The position numbers and the translations under genes were made by a program. Below, piece after piece: positions 34,717 to 43,235 of a DNA stretch of 64,000 nt. Source of the DNA: UBA7703 sp963667195 (GTDB lineage: Bacteria > Bacillota > Clostridia > Christensenellales > CAG-138); the NCBI GenBank assembly GCA_963667195.1, contig OY762962.1, positions 1 to 64,000 of the forward strand, given 5' to 3'. Every line of letters starts with the position of its first letter. The first letter of the stretch is position 1. The notes beneath the pieces are model-generated. The model did not search any database. It worked only from the letters and a program-made list of their open reading frames with translations, and was not told the origin of the DNA.

Positions 34717-35583
34717 TTAATACAGGTGAATCGTGAGGCGAAAGCGCTCGTGCCGTATCTCGCCGATGCCCAGAAACACGCCGTCGCCATACGCACGCAC
34801 AAGGCCGTCTGCCTCTCCGCGCACATGCGTCTCCAGCCCGTTCTTCGTGGGTATCGTGCGATCCGCGGGCAGCCGCAGTTCCGGCAAAAACGCCATCGCG
34901 TCCTCGCAGGAGGTCAGCGTTTGGTCGAGCGTTCCTGCCGACTTCGCCGCGTCAAGTTCCGCGATCGTCAGCGCGTGTTCGCTCACAAACGGGCCGCTGC
35001 GGGTGCGCAGCAGAACCGGCACGTAGCCGATGGTGCTCAGTTTTTCCGCGATGCTCTCGCAAAGAGAGCGCACATACGTGCCCCGCGAACAGACCGCGCG
35101 CAACAGGAATCGATTCGGTGCCGTCTGCTCGATCAGCTCCAGCTCGTGTACGCAGATTTCGCGGAGCCTCGGCTCAATCGTTTCTCCCGCGCGCGCGAGA
35201 TCGTACATCTTCTTGCCGTCCACCTTGAGCGCGGAGTAGATCGACGCCGCCTGAACCTGATCCCCGATGAACTCCGGCAGGATGCGTTCCAGTTCTGTCT
35301 GCACGACTATGCGATTATCCCGCGCAAGAACCGTGCCGTAGGCGTCCTGCGTGTCGGTCTGGGTTCCAAACGCGATCTCGAAGACGTATTCCTTGTCCTT
35401 ATCGACGAGGATGTCGAACAATCTTGTCGCTCTGCCGAGGCAAACGGGCAGTACGCCCGCCGCCGCGGGATCTAGCGTGCCAAGGTGTCCCGCGCGCTTT
35501 TCGGAAAAAATCTTGCGTACATCGAACACGACGTTGCTGGAGGTCATGCCGGGCGGCTTGAGTATGGTGACGATTCCGTCCAT
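34717..35583 (-). CDS. truB: tRNA pseudouridine55 synthase
   Basis: 288 residues; makes the T-loop pseudouridine. The catalytic motif GHLGTLDPAAAGVLP carries the nucleophilic aspartate; KEYVFEIAFG and RGTYVRSLC are also conserved. The ATG at 35583 (MDGIVTILKPPGMTS) lies 1 nt after the nrnA stop. The C-terminal PUA-like region is short but present. Confidence 0.95.
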   Translation of the reverse strand: MDGIVTILKPPGMTSSNVVFDVRKIFSEKRAGHLGTLDPAAAGVLPVCLGRATRLFDILVDKDKEYVFEIAFGTQTDTQDAYGTVLARDNRIVVQTELERILPEFIGDQVQAASIYSALKVDGKKMYDLARAGETIEPRLREICVHELELIEQTAPNRFLLRAVCSRGTYVRSLCESIAEKLSTIGYVPVLLRTRSGPFVSEHALTIAELDAAKSAGTLDQTLTSCEDAMAFLPELRLPADRTIPTKNGLETHVRGEADGLVRAYGDGVFLGIGEIRHERFRLTIHLY

Positions 35584-35584
35584 A

Positions 35585-36547
35585 TCACTCACAAATCCCG
35601 TGCAGGAGTTCTTTTGCAAGCGCCAAAATCTGCTCCGCCGCGTTCTCAATCGGGGGCTGCATCGTGCAGCCCGCGGCGAGTCTGTGCCCGCCGCCGCCAA
35701 ACGCAACCGCGATTTTGCTGACGTCCGCACAGGTTTTTCCGCGCAGGCTCACGCGAATCAAGCCATCCTCGCTCTCGCGCAGCAACGCCGCAACTTCCAC
35801 GGTGTCGATGTCGCGGATAGAGTCGATGATGCCCTCGGTGTCCTCGTTGGTCGCGCCGCATTCAGCGATATCCGCGAGCGTGATGGTCGAAATGCCGATC
35901 CGCCCGTACTCATAAAGCTGCGCTTTGTTCACACCCAACGCATGGAGTTTGAGCTTGTGAAACGGCACCGTGCGAAACAGGCTGCGGTTGAGAAACGGCA
36001 GATCGATCCCCGTGTCGAGGATATCCGCCGCGATGCGCATCGTATCCGGCGTGGTGTTGCTGTAAGAAAAATTGCCGGTATCGGTCGTGATGGCCGCATA
36101 CAGGCAGCTTGCGATGTTCTTATTGAGCGGAATTTTGAGGCATGCGATCACGTTGAAGATCAGCTCCCCCGTCGCGCCCGCTTTCTGCACATAGTTGGAT
36201 GCGGCGTAGCGGTCGTTGGTGCCGTGGTGGTCGATGTTCAGCGTGGCTTTTGCCGCGCGAAAGAGCGGTTCGCACCGGCCGGTTCTGCCGAGGTCCGCGC
36301 AGTCCACGCAAACGACCGCCTCCGCAGGGCGTGCCTGCTCGGGCGGTATCAGTTGATCCGAAAACGGTAGGAAACGGTAGATCGCCGGAACAGGGTCTTC
36401 GCAGACCACCTGTGCGTGTTTACCCAGCTCCAGCAACGCGCCGTAGAGCGCGAAGTTGCTGCCGAGCGTGTCGCCATCGGGAGAGACATGCGCAATCAGC
36501 AGAATGTCATCATACGTCCGTAGAAAACGGACGGCGTCCTGCAGCAT
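35585..36547 (-). CDS. nrnA: DHH-family oligoribonuclease/pAp phosphatase NrnA
   Basis: 320 residues; degrades short RNA and pAp. DHH domain motifs are HVSPDGDTLGSN, VDCAD and IDHHGTND; the DHHA1 motif is FGGGGHRLAAGC. Start ATG 36547 has AAGGAG upstream and lies 4 nt after rbfA. Position between rbfA and truB is the standard order. Confidence 0.95.
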   Translation of the reverse strand: MLQDAVRFLRTYDDILLIAHVSPDGDTLGSNFALYGALLELGKHAQVVCEDPVPAIYRFLPFSDQLIPPEQARPAEAVVCVDCADLGRTGRCEPLFRAAKATLNIDHHGTNDRYAASNYVQKAGATGELIFNVIACLKIPLNKNIASCLYAAITTDTGNFSYSNTTPDTMRIAADILDTGIDLPFLNRSLFRTVPFHKLKLHALGVNKAQLYEYGRIGISTITLADIAECGATNEDTEGIIDSIRDIDTVEVAALLRESEDGLIRVSLRGKTCADVSKIAVAFGGGGHRLAAGCTMQPPIENAAEQILALAKELLHGICE

Positions 36548-36551
36548 GGCG

Positions 36552-36935
36552 TTACTCCTTCCCGTCTTCCTGTTGCGGTTCGTTTCCGTCCGCCTTATGC
36601 AATTCGTTGAGAATCTCCGAGATGCGTACGCTATAGGAAATCGAGTTGTCCAGCGTAAACTTGATGCTGGGCACTGCGCGGATGCGCATGCGCGCGCCGA
36701 GTTCATGCGAGATGAACCCTGCCGCGTGATTCAGCGCTTCCACACTGGACACGCGCTTTTTCTCGTCCTCGTCATAGACGGAGACCTTCACCTTCGCATA
36801 CTTGAGATCCTTGGTGACCTCAACTTCGGTCAGCGCGGTCATCGGCGAGATTCTGGGGTCCTTCATCTCGCGAATGACTTCACTGATCGTCTTTTTTACT
36901 TCTTCGTTCCTGCGGTCTGCGCGAAACGTTGCCAT
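36552..36935 (-). CDS. rbfA: ribosome-binding factor A
   Basis: 127 residues; a KH-fold factor for 30S maturation. Family elements: RRNEEVKKTISEVIREMKDPRI at the start and GARMRIRAVPSIKFTLDNSI near the end; an acidic tail follows. ATG 36935 is preceded by GGAGGAGGG. It follows infB after 53 bp. Confidence 0.95.
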   Translation of the reverse strand: MATFRADRRNEEVKKTISEVIREMKDPRISPMTALTEVEVTKDLKYAKVKVSVYDEDEKKRVSSVEALNHAAGFISHELGARMRIRAVPSIKFTLDNSISYSVRISEILNELHKADGNEPQQEDGKE

Positions 36936-36988
36936 ATGCCCTCCTCCGCCCGGCACGCGCCAAGCGGCCGAAACAAGCGAATCTTGAA

Positions 36989-39900
36989 TTATGTACGCTT
37001 AACTTCTTCCATCACGAAGGCTTCGATGACGTCGCCTTCCTGCAGGTCGTTGAATCCGTCGATGCCGATGCCGCACTCAAAGCTCGTGAGGACTTCCTTC
37101 GCGTCGTCCTTAAAGCGCTTGAGCGAGGAGATCTTGCCTTCGTGAATCACCACGCTGTCGCGCACCACGCGAACCTGCGCGCTTCTCGTGATCTTGCCGT
37201 CGTTGACGTATGCGCCTGCGATGGTGCCAACACCCGTGACCTTGAAGGTCTCGCGGACGGTCGCTCTGCCGAGCTCGGTCTCCTTAAAGACCGGCTTAAA
37301 CATGCCCTGCATGGCGGCTTTCACGTCGTCGATTGCGTTGTAGATGACGCGATAGAGTCGCACATCCACGTTCTCTTTTTCCGCCATGGCGCGCGCGCCC
37401 GCATCCGGACGCACGTTGAAGCCGATGACGATCGCGTTGGACGCGGAAGCGAACATGATGTCTGTGCCCGTGATCGCGCCGACGCCGCCATGGATGCAGC
37501 GCACGCGAACTTCAGAGTTGCTGAGCTTTTCGAGTGCCTGCTTAACGGCCTCGACGGAGCCCTGCACGTCTGCTTTGACGATGATGTTGAGGTCTTTGAG
37601 CTCGTCCGCCGCCATCTGGGTAAAGAGGTCGTCCAAAGACACCTTGCTCTTGCTCTTGAGCTGAGCCGCCTTGATCTTATCGCGGCGCTCCTCAACCACC
37701 TGACGCGAGAGCTTGTCCACTTCGGCTACGTTCATGATGTCGCCTGCATCCGGCACTTCGCTAAAGCCAAGCACCTCAACCGGCGTCGAGGGACCCGCTT
37801 CGTTGACCGCGTTGCCCTTGTCGTCCGTCATGGCGCGCACCTTGCCGTATGCGGTACCGGCGACGATCGTGTCGCCTCTGCGCAGCGTTCCGTTCTGCAC
37901 GAGAACGGTTGCCAGCGGGCCGCGGCCTTTGTCGAGCTTTGCTTCGATGATCGTGCCCTTGGCGAGGCGGTTCGGGTTGGCTTTGAGTTCCAGCACGTCC
38001 GCCTGCAGGAGGATCATCTCAAGCAGGGTGTCGAGACCCTGCTGCTTTTTCGCGGAAACGGGCACGACGATGGTCTGGCCGCCCCACTCTTCGGAAACGA
38101 GTTCGTACTCTGTGAGTTGCTGCTTCACGCGGTCGGGGTTCGCGTCGGGTTTGTCCATCTTGTTGATGGCGACGATGATCGGTACCCCCGCGGCTTTCGC
38201 GTGGTTGATCGCCTCTACCGTCTGCGGCATGATGCCGTCGTCCGCCGCGACGACGAGGATGACGATATCCGTCACCTGCGCGCCGCGCGCACGCATGGAG
38301 GTAAACGCTTCGTGACCCGGCGTATCGATGAACGTAATCTGTCTGCCGTTGCAGCCGACCGTGTAGGCGCCGATGTGCTGGGTGATGCCGCCCGCTTCGC
38401 CCTCGGTGACGGAGCTGTTGCGAATCGCGTCGAGCAGCGAGGTCTTGCCGTGGTCGACGTGGCCCATGATGGTCACGACCGGCGGACGCGTCACGAGCAG
38501 GTCGTCCGAATCCGTTTCGCTCGCCGCGCTGTCGGAGAGCACTTCTTCGAATGTCTTCGCGACCTTGAGCTCAAGCTCGATACCAAAGTCGGATGCAACG
38601 AGTTCGCAGGTGTCAAAATCGATCTCCTGATTGATCGTCGTCGGCATGCCGAGCAGGAAGAGCTTCTTGATGATATCCGATGCGGGCTTGCCGATTTTCT
38701 CGGATAGTTCTTTTACTGTTATGGTTTCCGTGGTGATCACCGCCTTTTCAATCACGACGGGCTCCGGCCGCCGCACAGGTTGCTTCAGCCCGCGTCTGAG
38801 TTTGCGGTTCCCCGTTGCATCTTCATCCCAATTGCTTGCGCTGGGTGCTGCTTCACGAGACATCGCCTTTTTATTCTTCGCCTTCTTCTCCGCCTCTTTT
38901 GTGCGGCTGTAGGCGCTCTTGTTCGGATCGTAATTGCTCACGCGTTCCTTGCCGCCGGCTGCGGGAACTGCGGGTGCGCCAGCGGATGCGGGACGCGGTC
39001 CGCGCGGCGCAAAGCCGCCGGCCTGGCCCGGACGCGGGCCGGTACCGCCCTGCTGCGGGCGCGGCGGATAGTTGCCGCCCTGCGGACGCGGCGTATAGCC
39101 GGCGCCCTGTTGCGGACGCGGTTGGTAGCCATCCTGACGCGGCTGGAAGCCTCCGCCCTGCTGCGGGCGCGGTTGGTAACCGTCCTGACGCGGCTGGTAT
39201 CCATTGCCCTGCTGCGGGCGCGGCTGGTAGCCGTCCTGGCGCGGCTGATAGCCGTTACCCTGCTGCTGCGGGCGCGGCTGGTAGCCGTCCTGACGCGGCT
39301 GATAGCCGTTCCCCTGTTGCGGGCGCGGTTGGTATCCATCCTGACGCGGCTGATAGCCGTTACCCTGTTGCGGGCGCGGTTGGTAACCGTCCTGACGCGG
39401 CGGATAATTATTGCCTTGCTGCGGACGGCGGCGGTCATCCTGCGAGATGGTGTGCGCCTCGTAACCGCTGTTCGGGTTCTTCTTCGGTGCTTCTGCGGCG
39501 GTTACCGGGGCCTGCTCCTGCTGGGCAGGCTTCGCCTGCTCGGCTGCCAGCGGCTGGGCGGGCTGCTCTACGGCTGCCTTCTCCGCGGTATGCTTTTCCG
39601 GTTCGCTTTGCTCCGCGCCGCTCTTGACGGACGCGCTGGATTCCACGGCGCTCTTTTCGGGCGCCGCTTTTTCGGAAGCATGCTTCTCTTCTGCGCTCTT
39701 CTTCGGCGCAACGGGTTCGGAAGCAGGCTTTTCAGCGGCTGCTTCTGCTGCGGCCTCCTGCTTTTTCGGATGCTCCGGCTTTTGCTGCGGCTGCGGCGGC
39801 AGTTCGTCGTCATCTCTTCCTCCGGCGTGTGCGGCGTGATCCTGATCGGAATCGAGCAGATCGCGCAGGCGCTCCATGCGTTCGCGCTCTTCGCGGGCTT

Positions 39901-40060
39901 TCCGCTTCTGCTCCTCCTTTTCAAGAAGCTCGCTCTCGGAATGGCGCACTGAAACAAGCAGCTCTCCAACGGAGCTCTGCGTCAGCGTCAGCCTCTCCAG
40001 AAGTTCTTTCGTGGTCTTCTGAATTCCGTTTGCCGATTCGAGAAAATTGTTTTTTGCCAT
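36989..40060 (-). CDS. infB: translation initiation factor IF-2
   Basis: 1023 residues. A long N-terminal disordered part (about 45-430) contains Ala/Glu/Lys-rich stretches and six tandem 16-residue repeats (221-322). It is followed by the IF2 N domain, the G domain with GHVDHGKTSLLDAI, DTPGHEAF and NKMD, and the C-terminal domains. It positions initiator tRNA on the 30S subunit. The conserved core is normal; only the extension is unusual. The ATG follows GGGGGT. Confidence 0.97.
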   Translation of the reverse strand: MAKNNFLESANGIQKTTKELLERLTLTQSSVGELLVSVRHSESELLEKEEQKRKAREERERMERLRDLLDSDQDHAAHAGGRDDDELPPQPQQKPEHPKKQEAAAEAAAEKPASEPVAPKKSAEEKHASEKAAPEKSAVESSASVKSGAEQSEPEKHTAEKAAVEQPAQPLAAEQAKPAQQEQAPVTAAEAPKKNPNSGYEAHTISQDDRRRPQQGNNYPPRQDGYQPRPQQGNGYQPRQDGYQPRPQQGNGYQPRQDGYQPRPQQQGNGYQPRQDGYQPRPQQGNGYQPRQDGYQPRPQQGGGFQPRQDGYQPRPQQGAGYTPRPQGGNYPPRPQQGGTGPRPGQAGGFAPRGPRPASAGAPAVPAAGGKERVSNYDPNKSAYSRTKEAEKKAKNKKAMSREAAPSASNWDEDATGNRKLRRGLKQPVRRPEPVVIEKAVITTETITVKELSEKIGKPASDIIKKLFLLGMPTTINQEIDFDTCELVASDFGIELELKVAKTFEEVLSDSAASETDSDDLLVTRPPVVTIMGHVDHGKTSLLDAIRNSSVTEGEAGGITQHIGAYTVGCNGRQITFIDTPGHEAFTSMRARGAQVTDIVILVVAADDGIMPQTVEAINHAKAAGVPIIVAINKMDKPDANPDRVKQQLTEYELVSEEWGGQTIVVPVSAKKQQGLDTLLEMILLQADVLELKANPNRLAKGTIIEAKLDKGRGPLATVLVQNGTLRRGDTIVAGTAYGKVRAMTDDKGNAVNEAGPSTPVEVLGFSEVPDAGDIMNVAEVDKLSRQVVEERRDKIKAAQLKSKSKVSLDDLFTQMAADELKDLNIIVKADVQGSVEAVKQALEKLSNSEVRVRCIHGGVGAITGTDIMFASASNAIVIGFNVRPDAGARAMAEKENVDVRLYRVIYNAIDDVKAAMQGMFKPVFKETELGRATVRETFKVTGVGTIAGAYVNDGKITRSAQVRVVRDSVVIHEGKISSLKRFKDDAKEVLTSFECGIGIDGFNDLQEGDVIEAFVMEEVKRT
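39095..39400 (-). repeat. 48-bp coding tandem repeats in infB
   Basis: Six copies of a unit encoding PRQDGYQPRPQQGNGY (16 residues). The third has one extra Gln, the fifth ends GGGF and the sixth GAGY; further degenerate PRPQ units follow. Nucleotide differences are mostly synonymous. Confidence 0.9.
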
Positions 40061-40155
40061 TTACGTCGTTACCCCCGCGTTTTTCGCCGTCCGCTTTGCA
40101 AAGGCGGATGCGCATCTGTCTTTGTTTTTATTTTTTGCATCCTTTGGATGCGTTG

Positions 40156-40473
40156 TTACTTGTCCTTGGGTTGTGTCTCGTCCTGCGCCAGCGCACGCTT
40201 GATCATCTGCGTAAACGCCGTGTCCGTCACCGCGGCAACCATGCGCCCGGGCTTGCCGATCCAGCGGCCAAGTTCCTCCACCTCGACGAGCTCGATCTCG
40301 CTGTTTGCGCAAATCGTGCGGTATTTCTCCTTCGTGTTGTCCGAGGCGGTCGTGTCGATCAAAGCGATCTTCGCGTTTTTCGCGCGCAGCAGCTTTTCGG
40401 TGACAAAATCGCCGGACTTCAGGCGTCCCGCCTTCATCGCGAACCCGATTGCGCTATTCAGCTTGCTGTTCAT
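40156..40473 (-). CDS. ylxQ: YlxQ (L7Ae/L30e-family RNA-binding protein)
   Basis: 105 residues of the L7Ae/L30e/S12e fold with AIGFAMKAGRLKSGDFVTEK and VEELGRWIGKPGRMVAAV; binds structured RNA of unknown identity. The start MNSKLNSA at 40473 overlaps ylxR by 20 bp and lacks a clear Shine-Dalgarno, so it is probably translationally coupled. It lies 95 bp before infB. Confidence 0.88.
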   Translation of the reverse strand: MNSKLNSAIGFAMKAGRLKSGDFVTEKLLRAKNAKIALIDTTASDNTKEKYRTICANSEIELVEVEELGRWIGKPGRMVAAVTDTAFTQMIKRALAQDETQPKDK

Positions 40474-40735
40474 GATATTGTGCAAACTGCGCGCGCAGGG
40501 TGTCGTAGGTTTCCGGCTCAATCTTCGTCTCCAGCGCGCGTTCCAACGCGCGGGACTTGATCGCCTTCTCTAAACAGGCGCTCTTCTTGCAAAGGTATGC
40601 ACCGCGCCCGTTTGCGCGGCCTGTCGTATCCAGAATCACCGCGCCTTCCGGCGTTCGCACCACCCGCACGAGCTCCTTTTTCGGCTGCATCTCCCGGCAG
40701 GAGACGCACATCCGCATGGGAATCTTCTTCGCCAA
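40454..40735 (-). CDS. rnpM: RNase P modulator RnpM (YlxR, DUF448)
   Basis: 93 residues with the DUF448 motif PMRMCVSCREMQPKKELVRVV and GRGAYLC. In Bacillus subtilis the homologue binds RNase P RNA and modulates its activity. It lies 3 nt after nusA and overlaps ylxQ, in the conserved nusA-ylxR-ylxQ-infB order. Confidence 0.92.
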   Translation of the reverse strand: MAKKIPMRMCVSCREMQPKKELVRVVRTPEGAVILDTTGRANGRGAYLCKKSACLEKAIKSRALERALETKIEPETYDTLRAQFAQYHEQQAE

Positions 40736-40738
40736 GCG

Positions 40739-41824
40739 TTACGCCTCGCTTTCTCCCGTTTCATCCTCGCGGTAGAAGGCGTCCATCGCCTCTTCCGCCT
40801 GCGACTGGCTCTTGATGTCGATCTTCCACCCTGTCAGCTTCGCGGCAAGGCGGGCGTTCTGCCCTTCTTTGCCGATCGCGAGGGAAAGCTGGCTATCCGG
40901 CACGATGACCTTCGCCGCTTTCTCTTCTTCGTTGATATAAACCATCAGCACCTTTGCGGGGCTGAGTGCTTTTGCGATATAGACCGCCGAGTCGGAATCC
41001 CACTCGATGATGTCGATCTTTTCGTTGTGCAGCTCGTTGACGATGCGTTCAACGCGCGCGCCGCGCTGGCCAACGCAAGCGCCGACCGCATCCACCTGCA
41101 TGTCGGTGGAGTGCATCGCGATCTTTGTGCGGAATCCCGCCTCACGCGCGATGGACTTAATCTGCACGACGCCCGTCTGAATCTCCGGCACTTCCAGCTC
41201 AAATAGGCGCTTGACAAGGCCCGGATGCGTGCGGCTGACCAGTACCTGCGGGCCCTTGCTGTCCTTGCGAACTTCAAGCACATAAACCTTGATGCGGTCG
41301 TTGTTTTCATAGGTTTCGCCGGGAATCATCTCGTTCGGCGTCAGGATGCCGTCCGTCTTGCCGAGCTCGACATAGACGTTGCCCTTTTCCACGCGCTGCA
41401 CGATGGCGGTGAGCACTTCGTTTTCTTTTTCGACGTATTCCTCATAGATGACGCCACGCTCCGCCTCGCGAATACGCTGCACAACAACCTGCTTGGCTGT
41501 CTGCGCCGCAATGCGTGAAAACTCCTTCGCTTTGACCTCTTCTTCGAGCACATCGCCTACTTCGTAGAGGACGTTGACGCGCTTTGCATCCGCCAGCGAA
41601 ATCTCGTTGATCGGGTTTTCCACCTCGTCCACCACCGTTTTGGAGGCATAGATGCGAAACTCGCCGCTGCGCGGATCAATCTGCGCGCGGACATTCGCGG
41701 TTGCGCCGTAATTGCGCTTATAAGCCGAGGTAAGAGCCGCTTCGATTGCGAGAATCAGAACATCTTTGCTGATTCCGCGCTCCTTTTCCAGCGCATTCAA
41801 TGCTTCGACAAACTCTGTGTTCAT
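40739..41824 (-). CDS. nusA: transcription termination/antitermination factor NusA
   Basis: 361 residues: N-terminal RNA-polymerase-binding domain, S1 domain (about 135-200), KH1 (ACVGQRGARVERIV) and KH2 (LAIGKEGQNARLAAKLTGW). It lacks the acidic C-terminal repeats of proteobacterial NusA, as is usual in Firmicutes. Start ATG 41824 has AGGAG 9 nt upstream. Confidence 0.96.
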   Translation of the reverse strand: MNTEFVEALNALEKERGISKDVLILAIEAALTSAYKRNYGATANVRAQIDPRSGEFRIYASKTVVDEVENPINEISLADAKRVNVLYEVGDVLEEEVKAKEFSRIAAQTAKQVVVQRIREAERGVIYEEYVEKENEVLTAIVQRVEKGNVYVELGKTDGILTPNEMIPGETYENNDRIKVYVLEVRKDSKGPQVLVSRTHPGLVKRLFELEVPEIQTGVVQIKSIAREAGFRTKIAMHSTDMQVDAVGACVGQRGARVERIVNELHNEKIDIIEWDSDSAVYIAKALSPAKVLMVYINEEEKAAKVIVPDSQLSLAIGKEGQNARLAAKLTGWKIDIKSQSQAEEAMDAFYREDETGESEA

Positions 41825-41909
41825 CCTATCGTACTCCTTCAAATAATCCCGTATAATCGAAATCCTGCATGCCGGTTTCTGATCGATTCCGACGACATGT
41901 CTTACGGAT

Positions 41910-42362
41910 TTAAAACACCAATTCAGGTCGCGCGAGCGCAATCGCCTTGCGTTCCAGCGTGAGTTCTCCGCTTTCCAGCGCTATGGCAATGCTCGTCTCG
42001 TCATAGCGAAGCAGCTCGCCCGTAAACTCCTTTTTGCCGTTTTTCGGCGCAAAGAGCTTAATCTCGATGCGTTTGCCGATATTCCGGGCAAAGTCCGCAT
42101 CCTTTTTCAATGGGCGATCAAGGCCGAGCGACGAGACGGAGAGCATATATGCCTGCTCGATGGGGTCGGCTTCGTCGAGAAGCGGATCGACCGCGCGGCT
42201 GACACGCTCGCAATCGTCAATCGTAACGCCGCCCTCTTTGTCGATATAGAGCGTGAGAACCCAGTCTCCATATTCCTTGATAAACTCTACATCGCATAGC
42301 TCATAGCCCAGCTCCTGTACAGGCAGCTTGAGCAGTTGCTCCACTTTTTGTGCTGTGTTCAA
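41910..42362 (-). CDS. rimP: ribosome maturation factor RimP
   Basis: 150 residues; 30S assembly factor. Family elements: ELGYELCDVEFIKEYGDWVL, YIDKEGGVTIDDCERVSRAVD and SSLGLDRPLKKDADFAR. Start is TTG 42362 with GGAGG 7 nt upstream; the open frame to 42485 lacks conservation. First gene of the rimP-nusA-infB operon, with a leader of up to about 180 nt. Confidence 0.94.
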   Translation of the reverse strand: MNTAQKVEQLLKLPVQELGYELCDVEFIKEYGDWVLTLYIDKEGGVTIDDCERVSRAVDPLLDEADPIEQAYMLSVSSLGLDRPLKKDADFARNIGKRIEIKLFAPKNGKKEFTGELLRYDETSIAIALESGELTLERKAIALARPELVF

Positions 42363-42539
42363 CGATATTCCTCCAAAATCGGTTGCAGACCTGATTTGTT
42401 CGTTCGAAGACCGGGGTCCATCACTCGAAAAATTGATCTGAATCCGTTGCGGATGCCGAAAAGAGCACCCTGTACTATCAAACAATTACCCGTAATAAGG
42501 GGATTTTTCTCGCAGTTAGCTTGAAAAAGCACCCTTCAA

Positions 42540-42568
42540 AACGAAAGAGTGGGTTTTGCCCACTCTCC
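42540..42568 (-). terminator. pgsA terminator
   Basis: AGAGTGGG/CCCACTCT perfect 8-bp stem with a 5-nt loop, followed by TTTCGTTTT on the minus strand. It separates pgsA from the rimP leader, where no clear promoter could be assigned. Confidence 0.8.
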
Positions 42569-42650
42569 GCTAAAAGTTCATCATCCAACAAATGCATTAT
42601 AACAGCATCGTTTCGCTATTGCAAGCGTTTTTGCGCGGTTGCGCGCGTTT

Positions 42651-43232
42651 TCACTCCGCCCGATGGCCGTTTTCGTCCGCTTTTGTCGCGTCCTTGGATT
42701 CCTTGCCAAATGCACGCGGCAGTTGTGTCGCCGCATAAAACACAAGGGCAAAGTAGGACATCGCGGTCGCCAATCCCAGAATGTAGAGATTATATGGCTC
42801 CACATTCAGCGACAGGAACGAAAGCAGGGACAGCATCACGCCCACCGCAAAGAGCCCGGTGGCGATTTTGCCCGGCCAATCCGCCATGGCGACCACCCTG
42901 TGTTTCACCATGAACAGACCGCCGATGATCATCAGCAGCTCCTTGAGCGCCATGAGCAAAAACAGCACAAGATAGATCGACTTCATCTTGCCCAGATAGA
43001 TGCAGACCAGTGCGGCAAGCGTCATGAGCTTGTCCGCTAGCGGGTCCAGCAGCTTACCCAGGTTGGAAACCCACCCGTTTGCCCGCGCAATCTGTCCATC
43101 CAGCACGTCCGTGAAAAAGGCAAACACAAAAACGCACAGGGCAGGCAGATAACTGCCTGCCCGAAAGAGCATCACAAAAACGCCAACGAGTACGAGCCGT
43201 ATTCCTGAAAGAATGTTCGGCAGATGTCTCAT
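42651..43232 (-). CDS. pgsA: CDP-diacylglycerol-glycerol-3-phosphate phosphatidyltransferase
   Basis: 193-residue membrane enzyme of phosphatidylglycerol synthesis. The CDP-alcohol phosphotransferase motif D-x2-D-G-x2-A-R-x8-G-x3-D-x3-D is seen in DVLDGQIARANGWVSNLGKL and the following DPLAD. A charged tail follows the last helix. It begins 3 nt after oadA, an unexpected neighbour, implying cotranscription with the decarboxylase genes. Confidence 0.9.
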   Translation of the reverse strand: MRHLPNILSGIRLVLVGVFVMLFRAGSYLPALCVFVFAFFTDVLDGQIARANGWVSNLGKLLDPLADKLMTLAALVCIYLGKMKSIYLVLFLLMALKELLMIIGGLFMVKHRVVAMADWPGKIATGLFAVGVMLSLLSFLSLNVEPYNLYILGLATAMSYFALVFYAATQLPRAFGKESKDATKADENGHRAE

Positions 43233-43235
43233 ACG

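Noticed and set aside
39095..39400. Regular 48-bp repeats considered as a CRISPR array
   Set aside because: The repeats are in frame within infB and have no unique spacers.
42450..42535. Two GCACCCT-type repeats in the rimP leader considered as an operator
   Set aside because: Short, imperfect and without a clear promoter nearby; no support beyond similarity of about 13 bases.
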